From the NCBI GenBank assembly GCA_025370055.1, contig CP073041.1, forward strand, positions 992,001 through 1,056,000: 64,000 nucleotides of DNA. Direction: 5' to 3'. The position numbers and the translations under genes were made by a program. Below the pieces are notes generated by a model that was given only the letters and a program-made list of their open reading frames with translations, searched no databases and was not told the DNA's origin. This stretch comes from Woronichinia naegeliana WA131 (GTDB lineage Bacteria > Cyanobacteriota > Cyanobacteriia > Cyanobacteriales > Microcystaceae). Of the stretch, positions 9,470 through 20,257 are shown piece by piece. How positions within the stretch are numbered: the first letter of the stretch is position 1; each line of letters begins with the position of its first letter.

Positions 9470-9781
9470 ATGGCAGCTATCAGCATTACCTTTTCTACCG
9501 TTAAACCCTTGGCCGATCGCGTTTTCGTCAAAGTCAGTGCCGCCGAAGAAAAAACGGCTGGTGGTATCTATTTACCCGATAACGCCAAAGAAAAACCCCA
9601 GGTGGGTGAAGTCGTAGCTGTTGGCCCTGGCAAACGCAATGATGATGGTAGCCGTTCTCCCTTAGAAGTGGGTGTGGGCGATAAAGTTCTTTATTCTAAG
9701 TATGCAGGAACCGACATCAAAGTTGATGGCAATGACTATGTTCTCTTAGCGGAAAAAGATATTCTGGCTTCTGTTCAATAA
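9470..9781 (+). CDS. groS: Co-chaperonin GroES
   Basis: 103-residue Cpn10 that caps the GroEL ring in the cytoplasm and closes the folding chamber. The N-terminal strand [10 protein letters not shown], the mobile-loop region [19 protein letters not shown] and the C-terminal [19 protein letters not shown] are all present at standard length. A strong ribosome site (AGGAGG) precedes the ATG. It is first in the groES-groEL operon and is controlled by K-box and CIRCE. Confidence 0.97.
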   Translation: MAAISITFSTVKPLADRVFVKVSAAEEKTAGGIYLPDNAKEKPQVGEVVAVGPGKRNDDGSRSPLEVGVGDKVLYSKYAGTDIKVDGNDYVLLAEKDILASVQ

Positions 9782-9932
9782 GCAAACCGTTAAACGAAAC
9801 TTCGGCGTGCAAGGTAGTTGAACCTACCGGAACTCAGTCTAAGGTTCACGGCAACAAGATCTGAACCTTCTTCTTGACTGAAACGCTTTATTCCTTATCC
9901 TTTCAATTTGACCAAAAGAGGTACTATTTCCT

Positions 9933-11561
9933 ATGGCTAAGTCCATCATTTATAACGATGAAGCTCGTCGCGCCCTGGAACGGGGTATTGATATTCTGGC
10001 AGAAGCGGTTGCTGTCACCCTTGGCCCCAAAGGTCGGAATGTTGTATTAGAGAAAAAATTTGGTGCGCCCCAAATCATTAACGATGGGATCACCATTGCT
10101 AAAGAAATTGAATTAGACGACCACATTGAAAATACAGGTGTCTCCCTGATTCGTCAGGCTGCTTCTAAAACCAATGATGTCGCTGGAGATGGAACCACCA
10201 CTGCAACGGTTCTGGCCCATGCCATTGTTAAAGAAGGTTTGCGTAATGTCGCCGCCGGTGCTAACCCAATCTCCATTAAACGCGGTATCGACAAAGCCAC
10301 TGAATTTTTAGTAGCTCGTATTGCTGAACACGCTAAACCTGTTGAAGATTCCAAAGCGATCGCCCAGGTAGGTGCTATCTCTGCGGGTAACGACGAAGAA
10401 GTTGGCCAAATGATCGCCAATGCTATGGATAAAGTGGGCAAAGAGGGCGTTATTTCCCTCGAAGAAGGCAAGTCCATGACCACCGAGTTGGAAATCACCG
10501 AAGGGATGCGTTTCGACAAGGGTTATATTTCTCCCTATTTCGTCACCGATCCCGAACGCATGGAAGTCGTTATGGATGATCCCCTTATCCTCATCACCGA
10601 CAAAAAAATCAACCTAGTTCAAGACTTAGTGCCCGTTCTCGAACAGGTTGCCCGTCAAGGTAAGCCCCTGATCATTATTGCTGAAGATATCGAAAAAGAA
10701 GCTCTGGCTACTCTCGTGGTTAACCGTTTGCGTGGTGTGTTGAATGTAGCGGCTGTTAAAGCTCCTGGATTCGGCGATCGTCGTAAAGCCATGCTCGAAG
10801 ATATTGCTGTTCTTACCGGTGGTCAAGTGATCAGCGAAGATGCCGGTCTGAAACTGGAAACCACCAAGGTTGAAAGTCTAGGTAAAGCCCGTCGCATCAC
10901 CATCACCAAAGACAACACCACCATTGTTGCCGAAGGTAATGAAGCTGGCGTTAAAGCCCGTGTTGAACAAATCCGTCGTCAAATCGAAGAAACCGAATCT
11001 TCCTACGACAAAGAAAAACTGCAAGAACGTCTGGCTAAATTGGCTGGCGGTGTAGCAGTTATCAAAGTGGGTGCAGCTACCGAAACGGAAATGAAAGACC
11101 GTAAACTGCGCTTAGAAGATGCGATCAACGCAACCAAAGCGGCGGTGGAAGAAGGTATCGTTCCTGGTGGTGGTACAACCTACGCTCACCTAGCTCCTCA
11201 ACTGGAAGAATGGGCAAATGCCAACCTGAAAAATGAAGAATTAACAGGTGGTTTAATCGTGGCTCGTGCCTTACCTGCTCCTTTAAAACGGATTGCTGAA
11301 AACGCGGGTCAAAACGGTGCTGTTGTAGCTGAACGAGTCAAAGAAAAAGACTTCAATGTTGGTTTTAACGCTGCTAACAACGAATATACCGACATGATTG
11401 CTGCTGGTATTGTTGACCCTGCTAAAGTTACTCGTTCTGCTTTACAAAATGCAGCTTCGATCGCAGGTATGGTGTTAACAACCGAGTGTATTGTCGTGGA
11501 CAAACCTGAGAAAGAAAAAGCTCCTGCGGGTGGCCCAGGTGGTGGCGACTACGACTACTAA
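9933..11561 (+). CDS. groL: Chaperonin GroEL
   Basis: 542-residue Cpn60 that forms the double-ring ATP-dependent folding chamber. ATP-binding motifs [10 protein letters not shown] and [11 protein letters not shown] (about residues 86-96) and the signature region [12 protein letters not shown] are intact. The C-terminal tail is [10 protein letters not shown] rather than the Gly/Met-rich tail of the E. coli protein; acidic/Tyr tails are common in the operon-encoded GroEL1 of cyanobacteria. It follows groES by 151 bp and ends at a clear terminator. Confidence 0.98.
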   Translation: MAKSIIYNDEARRALERGIDILAEAVAVTLGPKGRNVVLEKKFGAPQIINDGITIAKEIELDDHIENTGVSLIRQAASKTNDVAGDGTTTATVLAHAIVKEGLRNVAAGANPISIKRGIDKATEFLVARIAEHAKPVEDSKAIAQVGAISAGNDEEVGQMIANAMDKVGKEGVISLEEGKSMTTELEITEGMRFDKGYISPYFVTDPERMEVVMDDPLILITDKKINLVQDLVPVLEQVARQGKPLIIIAEDIEKEALATLVVNRLRGVLNVAAVKAPGFGDRRKAMLEDIAVLTGGQVISEDAGLKLETTKVESLGKARRITITKDNTTIVAEGNEAGVKARVEQIRRQIEETESSYDKEKLQERLAKLAGGVAVIKVGAATETEMKDRKLRLEDAINATKAAVEEGIVPGGGTTYAHLAPQLEEWANANLKNEELTGGLIVARALPAPLKRIAENAGQNGAVVAERVKEKDFNVGFNAANNEYTDMIAAGIVDPAKVTRSALQNAASIAGMVLTTECIVVDKPEKEKAPAGGPGGGDYDY

Positions 11562-11600
11562 GGTCAATTAACCAATAATACTTTTCTCAACTTTTAAACT

Positions 11601-11621
11601 GGGGGCTTCGGCCCCTTTTTT
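11601..11621 (+). terminator. Rho-independent terminator of groESL
   Basis: GGGGC-TTCG-GCCCC hairpin followed by a run of T, 40 bp after the groEL stop. Confidence 0.9.
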
Positions 11622-11670
11622 ATCTGCTTCAAGAGAGAAATTAATATTTGGTGATTCTGATTTTTTGTTA

Positions 11671-12801
11671 TACTGAACACGGTCACAAGTTGCGAATTTT
11701 AAAAATAAGAGATAATATAGTAAAAATAGAAAAAGTAGTCAAGAGGCTGAGAAATGATTAAGTTAGAATTTACGGAAGAAGACAAAAGACTGTTGTCTTA
11801 CGGTCGGTTTAATCACCCGCATCCTAGAGTACAGCTAAAGATGGAAGTTTTATGGTTAAAAAGTCAGGGATTATCTCATCAAAAAATTGCTCAATTCGCA
11901 GGAGTTTCAGTAAATACGGTGACAAGCTATATCCGTGATTATCAAGAGGGCGGGATAGAAAAACTAAAAGAAATAAAATTTAATCGCCCGAAAAGTGAGT
12001 TAACAGAGCATCAAGGGACAATTGAGGCATATTTTGAGTCAAATCCACCAGCAAGAATAAATGAAGCAGTAAAAAGAATAGAAGAATTAACGGGAATAAA
12101 AAGAAGTCCAACGCAAGTCAGAAAATTTTTAAAGTCAATAGGAATGAGGTGTCTAAAGGTGGGAACAATTCCATCAAAAGCAGATGTAGAAGCTCAGGAT
12201 AGCTATAGAGAAAAAGAGCTAGAACCAAGGCTAGAAGAGGCAAAAGCAGGAAAAAGGGCAGTTTTCTTTGTAGATGCCTCTCATTTTGTAATGGGAGCAT
12301 TTGTAAATTTTATATGGTGCTTCAAGAGGATTTTTATTAAGTCACCATCAGGGAGAAAACGTTTTAATGTGTTAGGAGCATTAAATGCAATTACCCATGA
12401 AGTAATTATGGTAACGAACAGTTCTTATATTACGGGAACTCAGGTTTGTGAACTCCTAGAAAAGATAGCAGAATTAGGACTATTAATACCGATTACGTTG
12501 GTATTAGACAATGCTCGTTATCAAAAATGCCGAATTGTGCAGGAGTTGGCAGAATCATTAGGAATAGAGTTACTGTACTTACCTCCTTATTCTCCTAACT
12601 TGAATTTAATTGAAAGACTGTGGAAGTTTGTGAAGAAAAAGTGTTTATACGCAAAATATTATGAAGATTTTACGCAGTTTTCTGCAGCAATTTCAGGATG
12701 TCTTGAGGATGCTAACGTAAAATATAAGGAGGAGCTTGATTCTTTGCTCACCTTACGATTTCAACGCTTTGATAAATCTCAGATTATGAACGTTTGAAGT
12801 A
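11671..12801 (+). mobile_element. IS630-family element, copy 1 (1131 bp)
   Basis: Ends TACTGAACACG and CGTTTGAAGTA, flanked by TA on both sides as expected for the IS630/Tc1 superfamily. Same length (1131 bp) as copy 2 at 22500-23630. Confidence 0.9.
11754..12797 (+). CDS. IS630-family transposase
   Basis: 347 residues, intact. N-terminal helix-turn-helix region (HQKIAQFAGVSVNTVTSYI, about residues 43-62), then a DDE core: FVDASHF (first Asp), LVLDNARYQ (second Asp) and PPYSPNLNLIERLWKF (Glu). It differs from copy 2 by single changes such as PPARINEA against PPATINEA. It inserts at TA dinucleotides and is probably functional. Confidence 0.93.
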   Translation: MIKLEFTEEDKRLLSYGRFNHPHPRVQLKMEVLWLKSQGLSHQKIAQFAGVSVNTVTSYIRDYQEGGIEKLKEIKFNRPKSELTEHQGTIEAYFESNPPARINEAVKRIEELTGIKRSPTQVRKFLKSIGMRCLKVGTIPSKADVEAQDSYREKELEPRLEEAKAGKRAVFFVDASHFVMGAFVNFIWCFKRIFIKSPSGRKRFNVLGALNAITHEVIMVTNSSYITGTQVCELLEKIAELGLLIPITLVLDNARYQKCRIVQELAESLGIELLYLPPYSPNLNLIERLWKFVKKKCLYAKYYEDFTQFSAAISGCLEDANVKYKEELDSLLTLRFQRFDKSQIMNV

Positions 12802-12839
12802 TATACTAAAAGTATAAAATTTTAAGCCAAGACAGATTC

Positions 12840-13937
12840 ATGAAAACGGAAAAATCTTATAAATTAGAAATCCATCTTGATGAGATTTTTGATAATCAAC
12901 CAATCTCTTTAGAAGATTTGACAGGCAAGGTAGAACTAGCCTTAACTAATTACCTTGAAAATATTAAGCTAGACATAACTACAGTCAACGATAATAATAA
13001 AGTTTTACATCACCGAATTTCTCTTGAAGGTTGTCTTCAAGACGTAGATGAGTGTCACGATAGACTTCAAGAAGCAAATATTCTCCGCAAAGAGCCATTA
13101 AATTTTTATCGTTATATTGATGAAGCTGGAGAGCAAATTCGCTATCTAGCTTATCCAATTTTGGCAGAGATAGAGCAGAAAATTCGAGGCTTTATAAGTC
13201 GAGCAATTGTTGATATTTGGGGATTTAATTGGTGGAATAGTCATCCGCCAGAAAAAATAGCTCAAAAAACTGAAGAGATTTATGCACGAAATAATAAGCA
13301 CTCTCTACTGCATCCTTTAGAATGTACAACATTTGAGAGTTTGATTGCTATCGTTACTGCAAAGCTTCCTAACTGGCAAAATGATCAGACTCTTACTGTT
13401 AATGACTTGTCTAAATTATTAGAGGAATGTAGTTCTGTTGAAGACATTAAAAATTGCTTACAAGAAAAAACAAAAGAGCATTCCTATTGGGATAATGTTT
13501 TTTCTCAATATTTTGAAGATGTTGAGAAATGGAAGAAACTCGAAAAAGATTTGAAGGGCTTGATTATTCGGGAACGAAATAAAGTAATGCATCATAGACC
13601 GATGAGCTTTAGTATGATTCGTATTTTGTCAAAAAAACGTGATGAAATTATTAAATTAATTGACTCGGCTAAACCTGAATTATCCGATGAACAACGAGTT
13701 GAGGTAAAACAGGAAATTCAAGAAATAGAAACATCAAGAAGTCGAACTTACAACAACTCATCTTCTTTAGATTTAGAAGAGTTAAGGAAAATTCTACTAT
13801 CATCACCTTTCTCTAGTCATTCACAAGAATTGATAGAATTACTGTCTAATAAACCTTCGATTTTTTCGATTAACCAACAAGATTTACTAAGGAATTTACC
13901 TAATTCTGCAACTCTTTATCATACTAACGATTTGTAA
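12840..13937 (+). CDS. Putative HEPN-domain protein (Swt1-like)
   Basis: 365-residue soluble protein of uncertain function. The N-terminal 90 residues show no motif I recognise. Residues 95-132 (IRYLAYPILAEIEQKIRGF followed by a helix ending WGFNWW) resemble the first helix of the Swt1-type HEPN domain, where a Trp pair after a Gly is typical. Residues 244-252 (RERNKVMHH) give the R-x4-6-H motif that forms the active site of HEPN ribonucleases. The C-terminal 110 residues are polar and helical. It starts 38 bp after an IS630 copy and ends next to an IS66 fragment, so any partner gene is lost. HEPN assignment is by eye; an RNA-cleaving role is inference. Confidence 0.55.
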   Translation: MKTEKSYKLEIHLDEIFDNQPISLEDLTGKVELALTNYLENIKLDITTVNDNNKVLHHRISLEGCLQDVDECHDRLQEANILRKEPLNFYRYIDEAGEQIRYLAYPILAEIEQKIRGFISRAIVDIWGFNWWNSHPPEKIAQKTEEIYARNNKHSLLHPLECTTFESLIAIVTAKLPNWQNDQTLTVNDLSKLLEECSSVEDIKNCLQEKTKEHSYWDNVFSQYFEDVEKWKKLEKDLKGLIIRERNKVMHHRPMSFSMIRILSKKRDEIIKLIDSAKPELSDEQRVEVKQEIQEIETSRSRTYNNSSSLDLEELRKILLSSPFSSHSQELIELLSNKPSIFSINQQDLLRNLPNSATLYHTNDL

Positions 13938-13949
13938 CTGTCCAATAGC

Positions 13950-15086
13950 CTACAAAAAAATCAAGGGTCTAGGATTTGAGACGGCGGGCTCCTGAACAAC
14001 AGGAATTAGAGAAGGAGGCTGCTCCCCTAGTCGAGCCGCTAGACATGATTGCGTCAGAAAATCTAAGACAGAACGCCCTTGTAATTTCAACGAATGATTG
14101 ACTGTCAGCATTCTCGACACAAACTCACTCCCCGCTTGAGACTGAGAACCAAAGCTGAGGTTACGCCAAATTACGGCTGGTCGCAAAGCTCGTTGTGCTG
14201 AATTATTCGTCGGTTCCACCCCCTCTCTATAGACAAACGTCCAGAGAGCCGCCTCCACTTTCAGCAACTTTCGACAGGTACGGACTGTTTTCGCGAGGGG
14301 CGATTTTTCGCGCCAACCAATTTCGATAGCCGCCGCCGACATTAATTCTTGGTGCATTCCCCATCTGAGCAATTCTACTGCTTCGATAAATAACTCCTTC
14401 GACAGCGTGCCGTCTCTGACTTTGTGCCACCAATGAAACAGGCGATAGCCTCTCGCTAGTAATGCTGTACCGATTTCTTGTGATGCCCCTGTTCTTTCTG
14501 CCATCGCCTGAAAGTCTCTCAGCACATGAGACCAACATAGTTGTCGCAATTCTGGCTTCACCCAACTGTAGCTGCCATAACGGTCACTGCCTAAGTAGCC
14601 CGTGAATGTCTCGCCGATTAACTGTTTGGCCACTTCTTGGCTACGACTCAAGGTGGCTAGAAATAGGCTTATCCATGGGGTCACCAGCACCCACAGCCAT
14701 GCTTTCTTCTCTGTTGGGTTGTTGCCATCCCGATTTTGCTGGCTAAATCCCCTCTCATCACAGTTCACCACCAGTTGTTGCTTGGCATATTCTTTCGCTT
14801 CTTCATTGGCGGCGGCTATGGCTTCACTTACTTCTTGCCTGATGTTGTTGATTGTCCCTCTCCCTATCTCTATGCCAAATACCTCTCTCAGCAGCCCTTG
14901 TATCTGACGATGGCTTTGTCTTGCTTCGACACTTAGCACTCCCACTAAGGCGGCTAATCTTGCCCCATAGCTTTTCTCGGTCACTCCTGCTGGCAATTTC
15001 CCTCGGCTTTTTGACCCGCAGTGTTCGCATTCTAGGCTATGCAGTCTGTATTCTGTTACTTGGGGCTTGAGGACGGGAAGTTCTAC
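13950..15086 (-). pseudogene. IS66-family transposase, 5'-truncated
   Basis: Carries the TnpC catalytic half. CDERGFSQ gives the first Asp, GYLGSDRYGSY the second and GVEPTNNSAQRALRP the Glu, with the typical WSHVLRDFQAM between them. A partial zinc-binding CEHCGSKSRG remains at the N-terminus. Sequence beyond 15086 is a Tn5-like IS, and the frame runs into it to a chance start at 15140. The missing 5' part is not found on the other side of that IS, so it was deleted. Confidence 0.88.
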
Positions 15087-16694
15087 CTGACTTTTCCCGT
15101 TAAGTGCGGATTGCAAGCTGCCAGCCTTGGCAAAGGTCATGCAACTTCAACCAACCGCGCCAAAGGACTTGGATACCGAGAGGAGTTTTACGACGATGTT
15201 CAAGATAACCACCAAGAAAAGCAACAGACTCGACAGCCCAAGCAACAGTCAAAATAGGGGGAAGTTTTTGAGAGGCGGCTGCTTTTAACACCTGAAGTTG
15301 AAGAGGATTAAGAATTTCAATCGCGAGAGCATCGGGCTGGGTACGATGAAGATAAGTAACGTGTAAAAGTTCAACAGCAATGACACTTAAAAAACCCAAA
15401 AGAGTTTTCATTCCATCAGAGGCAAGTCGATAACGCTCACTCTGACAACCAGACTTAAGGACTTTATGAAATTCTTCAACCCGCCATCGGTAGGTGTACC
15501 AACGAAGAATAGTGACAGCCATCTCAATAGTCTCAACAACTTCTGTAGTCAGAAGCATCCAAGATAAAGGAGTTTCGCCTTCGGGACAATCGATTTCTGT
15601 CGCATAAACAGCATAGACATTCAACGGGTCACGATTATCAAAACGATAGGGAGTTCGTAGATTAACTGAGCAAAATCGGACGGCAAGCTTAACCTTCCGT
15701 GCTTTTCTTTTTCCTGTACTCGGAATCTCGATTTCTTGATGAAAACGAATCGGTTCTGATTCCAAATGTTGCCAAAGTCGTTCACTATTTTTGTCTAAAC
15801 TACGATTATGAGACGCTCTGACCAGCACTCCTGTATGCTTGAGTTGACGCACTGAGTCAAAGACTTCTGAAACATCTCCTTCTCTGTCAAATACATGAAT
15901 TACCCTCGTTGAACTTTCTACCTGTTTCTCACAGGTGTTTAGAGCCTCTACCCATTTGTAGGATTCTTTTTCCTCAAATGGTCTTTGACGAGCTGCTTTT
16001 CTTTGTTCTTTCTGTCTTTCTTTTTTCTGCTTCGCCGTTTCATCTGTTGGGGGCTTTTCTTTTACCTCCCTATTCCACAGTTTTTGCCATAATAAACCTA
16101 ATACTTGTCCTTTTTCTGGCTCAATTGCTAAAGCACTATGCAGTATTAATCCATTCCCTCCTTTTCCAGTCGGCCCATACCCTTCCCTTTTTTCCTTGAT
16201 ATTGCGATAATCTAAGAAGGTCGTATCTCCGACTGATAGCATTATCTTATATTCTTCTACGGCTACGGCGGCAGTTGTCATTTCACAGTGCGGCTCTATT
16301 ATCTTGACAAAGTCTGTTTTCGGATTCCCAAAAATTCATAGGCCCTCTTTAACTCGTTTCCTCCCTTAAACACTTCTGATAAGGCTTTTCCAAACCCCTC
16401 ACTTAACTTTTTCCCAATCGAGAAGGCACGATTGTTTAGCCTCTCGTCTCCCAATTCACAACTGGCAAAGTTTTTTGTCCACCATTCCAACATTTTTTGA
16501 CCTGCCCTTTAAGATTTTCTCCATTTTACAGTCTCATACTCCCTTCATCCTTTGTTTTTGAAATTTGAACGATAAGCGGGATGATGGCTTCAGAATATTT
16601 TTTTCCTGTCAAGAGAATCATTACTCAAACCCTTGCCAGATAAAGCCTCTAGAAGTTTGCATTGCTGGATTTTGGACTTAACGGGAAAAGTCAG
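15087..16694 (-). mobile_element. Tn5/IS50-like IS4-family element, copy 1 (1608 bp)
   Basis: Ends CTGACTTTTCCCGTTAAGT and ACTTAACGGGAAAAGTCAG. It is the same element as at 61475-63076 plus a 6-bp insertion in the gene. The flanks AAGTTCTAC and ATAAACTTC do not match, so no target duplication remains; together with the missing IS66 5' end this points to an adjacent deletion or recombination. Confidence 0.9.
15100..16493 (-). pseudogene. Tn5-like transposase in two frames, copy 1
   Basis: The first frame (16493-16299) encodes the N-terminal region (WWTKNFASCELGDERLNNRA), matching the Tn5 N-terminal motif around WAK...ALGDPRR. The second (16281-15100) encodes the core with SVGDTTFLDYR, HVFDREGDVSEVF and the YREK region YTYRWRVEEFHKVLKSG. 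The frames join in register only if one extra T is read in the GAATTTTTGGG run. Both copies in the window have the same shift, so it may be programmed or an inherited defect. This copy has an extra AV pair after MTTAAV. Confidence 0.82.
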
Positions 16695-16714
16695 ATAAAC
16701 TTCCCACTGTCCAG
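16695..16714. repeat. Orphan right end of the 1595-bp IS
   Basis: ATAAACTTCCCACTGTCCAG equals the right end of the IS at 3031-4625. Nothing else of that element is present, which supports a deletion at this junction. Confidence 0.75.
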
Positions 16715-17536
16715 TTATGGATTTGTTAACTTTGATAATATGCGAAGTCGCTTTTTAGCTTGCTTTTCGTGATAAGTTTTGATTATAACTCTTTATTCAG
16801 GAGAGCCAATTAATCGGGTTCGAGTAGTCAGAAGAGCAAGATGGGTATTATGCTCAGTTCTGCTTTGACGCTGACCGCAAAGAACAAGGGGAATATACCG
16901 GTAATGTTGTTGGTTTGGATTTGGGATTAAAATATTTCACCAAAGACCAAAACGATAATGCCGTAATCTATCCCCAGTTCTTAAGAAAATCTGAGCGTAA
17001 ACTCAAAAAGGCTCAGAAACGATTAAGCAAAAAATTCGTGAAAGGGGCTAAACCCCAATCCAATAACTACCATAAAGCACGAAAAAGACTGGGTAAAACC
17101 CATCTTAAAATTCAACGCCAACGGCAAGATTGGGCAATTAAGCAAGCCCGAAACGTGGTGGCATCTAACGATATCGTGGTGTATGAAGATTTAAAGGTGT
17201 CGAATATGGTCAAGAATCATCACTTGGCTAAGTCAATTTCTGATGCTAGTTGGTATCAATTCACCCAGTGGTTAGACTACTACGGAAAAATCTGGGACAA
17301 GGCGGTTGTGGCGGTTTCGCCCAACTACACTTCTCAGGACTGCTCTAATTGTGGTCATCGGGCGAAAAAGTCATTGAGTACCAGAACTCATTCTTGTCCC
17401 AATTGTGGAATGGAGATTTGTCGTGATACAAATGCGGCAATTAACATCCTTAAAAAAGGGATGGGGATTTTGGGAAGTGAGGTGGCCCCCCAAAACTGGA
17501 CAGTAGTGTAAGCTCTAAATCGAAATCAGGAGAGCT

Positions 17537-17854
17537 ATGAGCAACAAGAAAAAACAGTATGGAGCCCAGTTCAAAGCCAAAGTCGCCTTAGAAGCAATTC
17601 GAGGAGAGAAAACGGTATCTGAATTAGCCAGTCAATATGAAATTCATCCAACAATGATTAATGGATGGAAACGAAAAGTATTAGACGAAGCTAGTCAAAT
17701 CTTTGAAACAGAAAACCAAGGAAAAGAAATCAAAGAAAATGCTGAAACTCAGATAAATGAGCTATATCGGCAAATAGGAAAGCTAAAAGTCGAGCGAGAT
17801 TTTTTAGTGGACAGGTCGGTACAATTGGGGCTACCGACCGAAAAACCTTGGTAG
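17537..17854 (+). CDS. IS3-family OrfA
   Basis: 105 residues with the helix-turn-helix region VALEAIRGEKTVSELASQYEIHPTMINGWKR and a leucine-zipper-like tail (LYRQIGKLKVERDFLV). In IS3 elements this protein binds the ends and is fused to OrfB by -1 frameshifting. OrfB here is broken, so the copy is not autonomous. Confidence 0.85.
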   Translation: MSNKKKQYGAQFKAKVALEAIRGEKTVSELASQYEIHPTMINGWKRKVLDEASQIFETENQGKEIKENAETQINELYRQIGKLKVERDFLVDRSVQLGLPTEKPW

Positions 17855-17987
17855 ACCCCAAACATTCTGAATTGTGCATTCAACGTCAATGTGAATAATT
17901 AGGAATAAATCGTTCGAGTTATTATTACGAACCAAAGGAAATTAGTTCCGAAGAATTGACACTATTGAGACTGTTGGATGTTGGATG

Positions 17988-19377
17988 GGGTGCGACCTTT
18001 AGTTGATAAAAGCTGTTGTAATCAGGGTTCTACAGGGAACCCATATTGATCAAGTTTTGCCCAAAATTGACTCCATCGTTCCTTGGTCAATACCAAAGCT
18101 CGTAGGCTCAAAATAATTCCTGCTCCTTTTTCCTTCCATCGCATCCCTGAACAACATAATCGTTGTTTGACCAACGTCTTACAAGCTGCTTCCGTAACAC
18201 CTGAACCAATCGGATACTTTTTCTCTATGTATTCAGCATAATCCATTTGATGCTGATGATTCTCGTAATAAGTAATCGCCGCTTGTAGTTTCTCGGTAAG
18301 ATTCTTAGAATGACTTTTTTCTTCTTTGACTTCTTTCATCAGATTTAGCAGTTCTCCTGCTTTTCCTTTTTCATGCTTGAGTTCTCGACAATTTTCAGTC
18401 AACCATTCTTTTTGTTTTGACACGGTATTCGGATGCAACGCTTCTGCCAAGGCACCTAAGTAACCAGAGGCATGATAGAAATCTAATATCTGTTCTTCCG
18501 TTTGCTTTTCTAAAAACTTCCAATTTGATTCTGCCCCGTCTGCTATCCCGACCAATGTTGCCTCTGGATAACGGTTTTTCGCTCGCTCAATTTCTCTTTC
18601 TAATCTTTCTAGAAAACTCTTTTTTCCATACTCTGGTGCCGCACCTAGATAGATTGTAGGTTGACGTTCGCCTTCACTATCGTATAGGGAAACGGTTCCC
18701 ACCATTGCTTCACGGTAGCCATCCTCACACATCAGCATACAGGTTCCATCTAATCCTATTCCCACTGTTGCAATTTGGCTATCCTCCTTGGGCGGGGCAT
18801 AACTCCACGCTTCTTCTTTTGCCTGTACCACACTTCCTACTGCTTCACTCAATCTTTGGATATAGGATAGCGCTACTTTTCTACCATGATTTTCTAATAA
18901 ATCATTTTTCACCTCTTTGCCTGCCATCCCTGACATTTTTGAGGATACCTGTTTTGCCAATAATGGCGTTGATGTTATGATTATCCTTGCTTCTCTTTCT
19001 AAGGGGCAATACGTTTTTCCTCAAAGGTGAACGCTGATATACATGACGATTCACTATAACCTCACCATAAGGTGTTTGATATTCTTTCGGTTGCTCTCCC
19101 TTACTCTTCCAGATTTCTTCACCGATTTTTAAGGGTGAACCATCTGTATCTAAATATTTCAAGGCTTCTTTGCTGGCGATGCAACCTACTTCGTTTAAGC
19201 CTTTTTGAATATTTATTTCTGTATCCAACATTGAACGACTGAGTTCTAATGTTAGTTCTATTTTTATCTTTGAACCCTCTACATTAATTAGTTTTGCTGT
19301 CATCATTGTTTCCTCTTTGTCACTTTTCATCTCATGTTAACACTTTTCTTTTCCTTCATCAACTAAAGGTCGCACCC
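17988..19377 (-). mobile_element. ISKra4-family element, copy 1 (1390 bp)
   Basis: Ends GGGTGCGACCTTTAGTTGAT and its near-complement, flanked by GTTGGATG (17980-17987 and 19378-19385). The length is exactly that of copy 2 at 59682-61071. Confidence 0.88.
18022..19330 (-). CDS. ISKra4-family transposase in two overlapping frames, copy 1
   Basis: The first frame (19330-18902) holds the N-terminal part ending in YGEVIVNRHVYQRS. The second (18960-18022) holds AKQVSSKMSGM, GIGLDGTCMLMCEDG (first Asp), GIADGAESNW (second Asp), FYHASGYLGALAEA and IGSGVTEAACKTLVKQR (Glu). The second frame continues upstream as REARIIITSTPLL and would join the first after a one-base shift near CCTTTGAGGAAAAA. Both copies share this arrangement, so translation as one protein by frameshifting is possible. 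Confidence 0.8.
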
Positions 19378-20257
19378 GTTGGATGAACAATATATGAAAA
19401 CACCATTTTATGGGAGCAGAAAGATGACAGTATACCTCAACACATTAGGTTATGAGGTAAATCGAAAAAGAGTGATACGATTGATGAATCAAATGGGAAT
19501 ACAAGCAATTTACCCCAAGAAAAGAACAACGTTGCGAAACCCTGAGCATCAAATTTATCCTTACTTATTACGAGACTTAAGCATTGAAAAAGCCAATCAA
19601 GTTTGGTGTACCGACATCACCTATTTGCCAATAGGAAAAGGACACTTTTATCTAGTAGCAATTATGGATTGGTTGAGTCGTAAGGTCTTGTCATGGAGGA
19701 TTAGCAACACTATGGATGTTTATTTTTGTAAGTCAGCATTGGAGGAAGCATTGTCAATTTATGGCAAACCAGACATCTTTAATAGTGATCAAGGAAGCCA
19801 ATTTACCTCGAAGGAATTTACAGGATGTTTAAAGCAAGAAAAAATCCAAATTAGTATGGACGGAAGGGGACGTTGCTATGACAATATTTTTATTGAAAGA
19901 TTGTGGCGTTCTCTAAAATACGAGTTAATTTACATTTATTCTTTTGAGGATGGAAAACACTTGACAGAAGAGGTAAAAAAATGGTTTAATTTCTATAACA
20001 AAGAGCGATTCCATCAAGCTTTAGAATATCAGATACCAGACCAAGTCTACTGGACAAGTTTGAATTTGGCTTGAGAGGACGTTTTTAGTTAGGGAGTCCG
20101 TTAACTTCAGAGCTTTACTCCCCGCTATTTTTGTTCAGTCTATTGGGGCCACCTCAAAGGTCATGGCAAAACAGTACCTTTGGGCAAAAGGAATCTGCCT
20201 CGGAAGAGGGAAAGCATAGGGAGAGAACCACCTCTATCATTGAAGGGAAACCAATAA

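Larger units (their letters stand above)
17855..20074 (+). pseudogene. IS3-family OrfB, split by ISKra4
   Basis: The 5' part (17855-17987) reads DPKHSELCIQRQCE, an in-frame TAA at 17896-17898, then LGINRSSYYYEPKE. After the ISKra4 insertion the frame resumes at 19379 (EQYMKTPFYGSRKM) with the IS3 integrase core: VWCTDITYLP, FNSDQGSQFTS and ending near YYNKERFHQAL-type sequence (FYNKERFHQALEY). It is inactive both because of the stop and because of the inserted IS. Confidence 0.87.
17483..20151 (+). mobile_element. IS3-family element interrupted by ISKra4
   Basis: Ends TGGCCCCCCAAAACTGGACA and TGTTCAGTCTATTGGGGCCA are imperfect inverted repeats with the TG...CA tips usual in IS3. The match extends four bases outward on each side (GAGG / CCTC), so the exact boundary is uncertain. 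It is inserted in the C-terminal part of the tnpB relic. Confidence 0.8.
16803..20257 (+). pseudogene. TnpB-type RNA-guided nuclease gene, decayed and split
   Basis: Relic of an IS200/IS605-group accessory protein. The segment from 16803 (PINRVRVVRRA) continues after a one-base insertion (GCAAGAT for GCAGAT) into DGYYAQFCFDA. Then come the RuvC-like motifs GLDLGLKYF (Asp) and VYEDLKV (Glu), the zinc finger CSNCG...CPNCG and the final CRDTNAAINI (Asp). The N-terminal half is missing. At 17483 an IS3 element interrupts it; the tail resumes at 20152 with GHGKTVPLGKRNLPRK and ends at 20257. The RuvC residues are kept but the gene cannot make a complete protein. Confidence 0.85.
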
